A program made the translations under genes and the position numbers. The notes under the pieces are model-generated. The model saw only the letters and a program-made list of their open reading frames with translations. It was not told where the DNA came from and made no database searches. Positions 58,266 to 64,000 of a DNA stretch of 64,000 nucleotides are shown piece by piece (the stretch's first letter is position 1; every line of letters begins with the position of its first letter). Source of the stretch: CAVVUC01 sp963751395. Lineage in GTDB: Bacteria > Verrucomicrobiota > Verrucomicrobiia > Chthoniobacterales > Chthoniobacteraceae. The stretch spans positions 1 through 64,000 of the forward strand of contig CAVVUC010000004.1 in the NCBI GenBank assembly GCA_963751395.1, written 5' to 3'.

Positions 58266-58609
58266 TTACGGTGTGATTTTCAGGCGAACGAACCGCTTCG
58301 CGCCGGAGCCGGCGGGGACGGTCGCTGTGACGGTCTGAATCGCGCCGTCGATGACCAGCAAGCCGGGACCGACCGAAGTCCACGGAGCCGCCAGCGTGTC
58401 GCTGTATTCCACGGAGAAAATGACGCCAGCGTCAAATGCTGTCTTGCTACGTGTGTAGGTGAATTCAAGGCCGGTGACGGTTTTCGCGAGAGTCCCGGGC
58501 CGTGTCGTCGCGGCGTTCGGGTTCTGGCCGGTGGCGAATTCCATGAAGTTGGTTTCGCCGTCCTTGTTCGGGTCGGCGGTGTCGGCGGCGCTGCCGGTGC
58601 TCAACGTGG
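58266..58609 (-). repeat. C-terminal coding segment shared almost identically with giant gene 5
   Basis: The partner of 51587-51930. Beyond about 58610 the similarity falls to the usual level between paralogues. Confidence 0.8.
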
Positions 58610-61600
58610 TGCCGAAGTTTTCGTAGCGCCATGTCTGTTGCGCGGTGGCAACGGTGAGGACGACGTCGTTTCCGTTGCCGCCAATGTAGCTGATGATCCA
58701 GTTGTAGCCGCTCGCGCTGAACACGCTCCCCTCCGATTTTCCCGCAAAGGTGCCGCCGATGGCTCCGGCGCTTGTCTTGTTCAAGATCGTGAAGCTGCTG
58801 CCTGGGGAGATCCCCGGCGAGGCGATGATGTCGAAATTTCCAGCGAGCGTGACGGAGCCGCTGACGCTGAGGGTGTCGCCGGGCCGGACTTCGAGTCGGC
58901 CGGCAGCGTTGATCGACAGGCTTCCGGTGGTGGCTGGCGTGCCTTGTGGGGCGAGAGTGCCGGTGGCGGCGGTGATGTCGCTGGTGAGAGAGCCGCTGAG
59001 GATGAGCTTGCCGCCGTTGATGACGGTGGGGCCGGTGTAGGTGTGGGAGTTTGTCAGGGCCCAGGTGCCGGCGCCTTGTTTGGTGGCGGGCATGGCGACG
59101 GTGCTGCCGTCGCTGATCGCTCCGCTGATGGTGTTGGCGCCGGTGGAGGCTCCGCCAAGCAGGAGGGAACGTCCCGTAGCAGAGGCGGTGATATTGCCGG
59201 AGATGAGCAGGGCTCCCGAAATGCTGGAGATGTTCAGGAGGCCGTTGCCGGTGGTGATTTGCACCGGGCCTTGGATCTCGTTGTTGCCGTCGAGGTTGCT
59301 GATGCCGCCACCGTCGGAGGAGTTCGAGGAGGCGCTGATGGTGAGGGCGGCGGGGAGCGTGATGTTGTTGGAGAGCTGGATCCGCCGGTCGGCTCCGGGC
59401 GAGGAGAGGGTTTTGGGGCCGGTGCCGAGGGCATTGGAATGGGTGAGGCGGAGGGTGCCTTTGTTGAGGGTGGCGCCTCCTGAGAAGGAGTTGTCGGCGC
59501 TGAACACGACGGTGTCGGCCGCGGTGGCGTTGTCGATCAGGAGGCTGCCGGTGCCGCTGATGGGGTTGGTGAGGTTGAGTGTGCCGGAGCGGTCGATGCG
59601 CAGGGTGCCGTTGTTGACGATGGGGCCGGTGCCGGGGCTGCCGGTGGCGCCGTCGTTGCCGATTTGCAGGGTGCCGGCACTGATGGTGGTGGTGCCTTCG
59701 TATGTATTGTCGGCGCTGAAGATGAGGGTGGACCAGGTGCTGGTGCGGGTGAGTCCGCCGGGGCCGGAGATGGGGCCGGTGAACATGAATTTCCCGCTGT
59801 TGGTGGCGGAGAAGGTGGTGGTGGCATCCAGGGTGAGCGGATTGGAGACGGTGTAGGAGAATCCGCCGGTGTTGGCGGTGAGTGCGATGACAGGTTGCGA
59901 GGTGCCGTTGGCGACGAAACGCAGCGGGCTGCCGGATAGGCTGACGGCGGTGGTTGTGGTGGTGTTGACGCCGGAAAGGCTGAGTTTGTTGAGATGGAAG
60001 GTGCCGGGCAGGTCGTTGGTGGCGGCGATGGAAATGGTGCCGGGACTCTGGCCGGTCAGGAATTCGAGCTTGGTGGCCGGATTGCTCGCGGGAACGGTGC
60101 CGGAGTTCCAATTGGATCCGGTATTCCAATTGCCGGAAGTGGTGCTGGTCCAGACATAAGCGGGCAGCGAGGCCGCGTCGTTGGGATTGGTGCCGGCGTT
60201 GTATTCGGCGAGGTTGTTGACGCCGTCGTTGTCGGGGTCTGCGTTATCGGCTCCGCTGCCATTGTTGGCGGAGTCGCCGAAGTTGGCGTAGCGCCATTTT
60301 TCGAGGGCGGTTAGAGGAGTCCAGACGAGGGTGACGCCGGTGGTGTTTTGCTGGAGGGTGAAGTTTCCGTAAGCGGCGGCGACACGGGCGGCGGGGTCGT
60401 TGGAAATGATGCCGAGGGTGAATGCGGCGGAAATGTTGGCGGCGGTGAGGAGCGGCCAGGATTGTGGAGTGGTCCAGAATGTGTCGGTGAGATTCACCAG
60501 GCTGCCTGCGGCATCGAGAATTACATCCACGGGGGCGGCGGTGGTGAGGTTTCCGCTGACGCTGATCTGGCCGATGCTGCCTGCGGCGGCGGAGTTGTCA
60601 GCGAGACCGGCTTGGAGACGACCGCCGGAGAAGGTGAGCGCGCCGGTGAAATCCAGGCTGCCCGCGGCGGGGGCGAGGTTGCCGGTGACGGTGGTGGGAG
60701 CGGAGACGGTGCCATTGCCGGCGAGCTTGCCGGAGACCCTGAGATTTCCCGGACCGGAAATGGCACCGGATAGATTGTGGGTGCTGGCGAGGTTGAGCGT
60801 GCCGGCGCTGATGGCGATGGGGCTGGTGAAGGTGTTGGTGCCGTCGAGGATGAGGGTGCCGGTGCCGGACTTGGTGATGGCCGCGCCGCCGTTGATTTGG
60901 GCGACGTTTTTCAGCGTGCCGCTTTGGAGGGTGAGGGTCGTGAGATCGACGATCGAGTTTCCGCGCAGGTCGAGGGTGGCACCGTTGAGATTGAGGGTGG
61001 CGGAGCCGGTGCCGGCGGTTTCGATGATGTTCTTGTAGGCGCTGACGGTGCCTCCGGTGAGGTTGAGGACGCCGACGGCATTGGTGGCCAGGCTGATGAG
61101 GCCGGGGTTTTCGCTGTCGCCATTGCCGAGGGTGACGGTGCCGCCGCCGAGGTTGATCTGGCTGGTGCGGGTGTAGGTGGTGTTTTGAGCGAGACCGACA
61201 TCGAGGCTGATGATATCGAGCGTGCCTTGATTGAAGCTGAACGTGTCAGTGCGCGCGGTGGCGTTTGAGGAGGCTCCCATGCGGAGGGAATACAGCTTGA
61301 TGTCGGCGTTGTGGCCGCTGACGTCGAAGGTGCCATAGCCATTGCCGTTGCCACCGTTGTCGGCGATGAAGAGATTCGAACCGGCGGTGCCGGAGCGATC
61401 GCGGATCGAGAGAGTGCCCGATCCATTATTGAAGAGGAAGGTGCCGATGCCGCGTCCGCCGCCGGTGGGCGAGGTGGTGGTGCCGATGGAAATGGATTCC
61501 ACGCGCAGGCTGTTGGTGCCGGAGCCGAGGCGGAGGGTCTGGGTGGAGTTGCTGACCTGGTTGTTGCCGAGGTTGATGGAGTCAACATCGATGAGATTGC

Positions 61601-64000
61601 TGGTGGCGAGGGTGAGGGTGTTAGCACTTGCGGCGGTGCCGCCATTGTTGCCGAGGTTGAGGACGCCGCCGTCGCTGGGGTATTGGAGATTGAAGGTTTG
61701 AAGTCCTGATAGATCGACAGTAGTATTGACGCCGGAACCGGCGCTGGATTTGCCGAGCGAGAACTGGCCGGAATCGGCGATGACATTGAGGGTGCCGGAG
61801 CCGGTGACGGTGAGCTTGCTGGTGCTGCTCGAGGCGGAAGCGTAGGTGCCGATGAGGACGCTGCCATGGATGGTCAGGGATTTACCGCTGCCGATGGTGA
61901 GGGTGTTGGCGGTGGCGCTGTTGTTCTGGACGGTCAGGCCGATAGTGGTGGCGCTGGCGTTGGACAGATCGATGGCATTGAACGAGGTGCTGCCGGGAGT
62001 GGCACCGAGGATGAGGGTTTTCAGGGATGGATTGTCGGTGGTGTAGCGGAGGGTGCCGCCGTCGAGGGTGGTGTTGCCATTGTAGGAGCTGACGCCGCCG
62101 AGGCTGAGGGTGCCGCCGCCGTTTTTCAGGAGGGCTCCGGGGCCTTCGAGGCTGCCTGCCAGGGTGAGCGTGTTGGACGGGACGGTAATGGTGGTGAGGG
62201 AGTCGATGGTGACCGGGTTGGTGATCGAGTGGGCGACGTTGTTGGTTCCGGTGATGGCGGGAGCGGTGCCGGAGAGGTAGAGACGATCGCCGGTGAGGGC
62301 GACGGCTTGGCCGGTGAGTTGGAGTTTGTTGAAGAGGAAGGAGCCGAGGTTTTGCGAACTGCTGATCGAACCGGTGTTGTTGAAAACGATGGTCGTGGCG
62401 AAGGCGGTGACGGGTGCCGAGGGAGTCCAGGTGGCGGCGCTCCAGGTGCCGGCGCTGGCGGTGGTGAAGATGGTGGGCGTGGTGGCGGGCGTGACGGCGA
62501 CTTCGGTGGAGTTCGGGCTGGTGATGCTGCCGTTCACGGCGACGACGACGTAATAGTAAGGCGTGCCGTTGGTGAGGCCGGTGTTGGTATAGGATGGTGA
62601 AAGCAGACCGGTGGCGACGTTGGTGTAGCCGCTGCCGCTGGTGGCGGAGCGTTTGAGGGTGTAGCTCCGGGCGTTGGGGACGGTGTTCCAGGTGAGCGTG
62701 GCGCTGCCGGTGGCCGGGAGTGCGGCGAGGCCGGTGGGAGCCGCGAGACTGGCGACGGGATCGGCGGTGGTTTCGTTAGCCGGCCCGCTTTCGATGCCGG
62801 CGGCGGTGGCGGTGACGATGTAGTAATAGGAAGTGCCGTTGGTGAGCGAGCTGTTGGTGAACGTGGTGGCGGCGGTGGTGCCTTGCGCGGTGTAGGGGCC
62901 GCCGGGAGTGGTGGCGCGCTTGACGGTGTAGCCGGTGGCACCGGCGGAAGCGGTCCACGAAAGAGCGACTGCGGCGTTTCCCGCGGATGCCGTTAGACCG
63001 GTGGGCGGGGCGAGCGTCTGGATGCCGGCTTGGGCAGAGTCGGCGCTTTCTCCAGCGGAGTTCGAGGCGGAGACCACGTAGAAATAGGCGCTGCCGGGAG
63101 CGGTGCTGTTGTCGAGGAACGTGGTACCGCTGATGTTGGAGAGCAGGGTTGTGTAGGGTCCGCCGCTGATGGAGCCGCGTTTCACGGCATAGCTGGTGGC
63201 CCCGGAAACGGTGTTCCATTGCAGGGTGATCTGGCCGTTGGCGGAAGTGACCGCGAGACCGCCGGGCGCGATGGTGGGCGTGGTGAAGGCGACGGAGTCC
63301 GGCGCCCACGAGCCGCCATTGGCGTTCGTGGCGAAGGCGCGGCAATAGTAGGTGGCTCCGGGTGTGAGTGAGGCGATGTTGCTGCTGAAGTTTCCGACAG
63401 GCAGCGTGCCGAGGGCGATGGTGTTCACCCAATTCGCGGGAGTGGTGCCGCCGTCGGTGGAGCCCCAATACAGGATCACGTTGGTGGATGCGCCGCCGGT
63501 GTAGTCGAGATTTCCATTCAAGGTGGCGGTGGTGCCGGTCATGGAGGTGGCGGGCCGGGTGGCGACCATGGCCGGGGAGTTGGCGGCGTAGGTGCTCACG
63601 AAAGACGCGTTGGCGAAGCTGGTGGGCGCGCTGATGGTCGAGCGGGTCGCCTGCAGCCAGGCGGCGGAGCGGGCGACGGAGGAGACGCGGACCTCGTCGA
63701 ATTTCGCATTCAGATAGCGGCCGTTGTATTCGCGGGCGATGTTGAGGTCGGTGAGGTTGTTGCTGGCCTGGCCCGCGGCGGTGCCGAGCAAGGCACCATC
63801 CTGATAGAGAGCAAGGGCGTTGGAACCGCTGCCGGAAACGGTGTAGGCAACATGGGACCAGGAGCCGAGCGGCAGGGCGGCGGCGGGGCTGGAGAGGGTG
63901 CCGGACGAGTTGATTGCGGCGTTGATGGAGCGGTTGCTGGTGGCCTTAAAATGGGTGTATCCGGCGGCCCATGGATCGGAGGAAACGAGGCCGCCGCCAT
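58266..64000 (-). CDS. LamG/FN3/PATR giant surface protein (giant gene 6, 5' end outside window)
   Basis: The frame is open to the window edge, so the N-terminus is missing. It begins inside a concanavalin/LamG domain (LPLGSWSHVAYTVSGSG, ALYQDGALLG, FDEVRVSSVARSAAWLQ). A further beta domain and three FN3 domains follow (for example PTGLTASAGNAAVALSWTAS and PTGLAALPATGSATLTWNTV). Two W-x-x-x-x-N-W head modules with PATR repeats come next. The C-terminal domain is the same as in giant genes 3-5 (FATGQNPNAATTRPG, AKRFVRLKITP). No catalytic domain is visible in the part present. More than 1,910 residues without a frameshift. Likely an adhesin or glycan-binding member of the set. Confidence 0.82.
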   Translation of the reverse strand, partial: GGGLVSSDPWAAGYTHFKATSNRSINAAINSSGTLSSPAAALPLGSWSHVAYTVSGSGSNALALYQDGALLGTAAGQASNNLTDLNIAREYNGRYLNAKFDEVRVSSVARSAAWLQATRSTISAPTSFANASFVSTYAANSPAMVATRPATSMTGTTATLNGNLDYTGGASTNVILYWGSTDGGTTPANWVNTIALGTLPVGNFSSNIASLTPGATYYCRAFATNANGGSWAPDSVAFTTPTIAPGGLAVTSANGQITLQWNTVSGATSYAVKRGSISGGPYTTLLSNISGTTFLDNSTAPGSAYFYVVSASNSAGESADSAQAGIQTLAPPTGLTASAGNAAVALSWTASAGATGYTVKRATTPGGPYTAQGTTAATTFTNSSLTNGTSYYYIVTATAAGIESGPANETTADPVASLAAPTGLAALPATGSATLTWNTVPNARSYTLKRSATSGSGYTNVATGLLSPSYTNTGLTNGTPYYYVVVAVNGSITSPNSTEVAVTPATTPTIFTTASAGTWSAATWTPSAPVTAFATTIVFNNTGSISSSQNLGSFLFNKLQLTGQAVALTGDRLYLSGTAPAITGTNNVAHSITNPVTIDSLTTITVPSNTLTLAGSLEGPGALLKNGGGTLSLGGVSSYNGNTTLDGGTLRYTTDNPSLKTLILGATPGSTSFNAIDLSNASATTIGLTVQNNSATANTLTIGSGKSLTIHGSVLIGTYASASSSTSKLTVTGSGTLNVIADSGQFSLGKSSAGSGVNTTVDLSGLQTFNLQYPSDGGVLNLGNNGGTAASANTLTLATSNLIDVDSINLGNNQVSNSTQTLRLGSGTNSLRVESISIGTTTSPTGGGRGIGTFLFNNGSGTLSIRDRSGTAGSNLFIADNGGNGNGYGTFDVSGHNADIKLYSLRMGASSNATARTDTFSFNQGTLDIISLDVGLAQNTTYTRTSQINLGGGTVTLGNGDSENPGLISLATNAVGVLNLTGGTVSAYKNIIETAGTGSATLNLNGATLDLRGNSIVDLTTLTLQSGTLKNVAQINGGAAITKSGTGTLILDGTNTFTSPIAISAGTLNLASTHNLSGAISGPGNLRVSGKLAGNGTVSAPTTVTGNLAPAAGSLDFTGALTFSGGRLQAGLADNSAAAGSIGQISVSGNLTTAAPVDVILDAAGSLVNLTDTFWTTPQSWPLLTAANISAAFTLGIISNDPAARVAAAYGNFTLQQNTTGVTLVWTPLTALEKWRYANFGDSANNGSGADNADPDNDGVNNLAEYNAGTNPNDAASLPAYVWTSTTSGNWNTGSNWNSGTVPASNPATKLEFLTGQSPGTISIAATNDLPGTFHLNKLSLSGVNTTTTTAVSLSGSPLRFVANGTSQPVIALTANTGGFSYTVSNPLTLDATTTFSATNSGKFMFTGPISGPGGLTRTSTWSTLIFSADNTYEGTTTISAGTLQIGNDGATGSPGTGPIVNNGTLRIDRSGTLNLTNPISGTGSLLIDNATAADTVVFSADNSFSGGATLNKGTLRLTHSNALGTGPKTLSSPGADRRIQLSNNITLPAALTISASSNSSDGGGISNLDGNNEIQGPVQITTGNGLLNISSISGALLISGNITASATGRSLLLGGASTGANTISGAISDGSTVAMPATKQGAGTWALTNSHTYTGPTVINGGKLILSGSLTSDITAATGTLAPQGTPATTGSLSINAAGRLEVRPGDTLSVSGSVTLAGNFDIIASPGISPGSSFTILNKTSAGAIGGTFAGKSEGSVFSASGYNWIISYIGGNGNDVVLTVATAQQTWRYENFGTTLSTGSAADTADPNKDGETNFMEFATGQNPNAATTRPGTLAKTVTGLEFTYTRSKTAFDAGVIFSVEYSDTLAAPWTSVGPGLLVIDGAIQTVTATVPAGSGAKRFVRLKITP

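Noticed and set aside
1..64000. tRNA or rRNA genes
   Set aside because: I looked for GTTCRANYC-type T-loops with CCA-side stems and conserved rRNA blocks between genes and saw none convincing.

Overview
The window looks like a piece of a Verrucomicrobiota genome. GC content is high. There are six very long minus-strand genes built from autotransporter-associated beta-strand (PATR-type) repeats, two of which end in PEP-CTERM sorting signals. Secreted polysaccharide-active enzymes (GH127, GH43, a pectate-lyase-like beta-helix, an esterase) and several families of dispersed palindromic repeats are also present. The phylum call is inference from gene content; no rRNA or other taxonomic marker was found.

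Region 1 (1-9215, plus strand) is a compact gene train: the C-terminus of a patatin-like lipase, a di-haem cytochrome c lipoprotein, a conserved unknown, a catalase-family haem protein, a two-domain membrane protein, a DyP-type peroxidase and an MBL-fold lipoprotein. An IS5-type element interrupts it. The membrane protein and DyP genes are split by several frameshifts. Region 2 (9216-10672) holds an RbsD-type pyranase and a stand-alone RNase A-like (CdiA-CT type) toxin with an overlapping CdiI-like immunity gene.

Region 3 (10.6-15.9 kb, minus strand) is a housekeeping operon: coiled-coil membrane protein, small lipoprotein, GT9 glycosyltransferase, adenylate kinase, zinc ribbon, fmt and uracil-DNA glycosylase. 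The SRP RNA lies just upstream on the plus strand. A second IS copy sits at 15871-16703. The two IS copies are about 99% identical and each carries a different inactivating lesion. Region 4 (16.7-22 kb) holds a CHASE2 protein, a GH127 beta-L-arabinofuranosidase and a DUF3592 protein, followed by repeat-rich spacers.

Region 5 (22.5-37.6 kb) contains two giant PATR genes ending in PEP-CTERM, both fragmented by many frameshifts. Region 6 (37.9-40.8 kb) is a two-component system whose kinase has a discoidin-like sensor, followed by a 268-bp MITE with a 12-bp target duplication. Region 7 (41.1-64 kb, minus strand) contains a GH43 enzyme and four giant proteins. Three of these pair a catalytic domain with a PATR stalk, the fourth pairs LamG and FN3 domains with a stalk, and all four share a C-terminal domain of about 100 residues in place of PEP-CTERM. 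I read this as a surface-displayed set of polysaccharide (possibly pectin/arabinan) enzymes with its own sensor system.

Frameshifts are common but unevenly spread. Even adk, an essential gene, carries one, so part of the apparent decay is probably assembly error. Yet 12 kb of giant genes at the right end have none.
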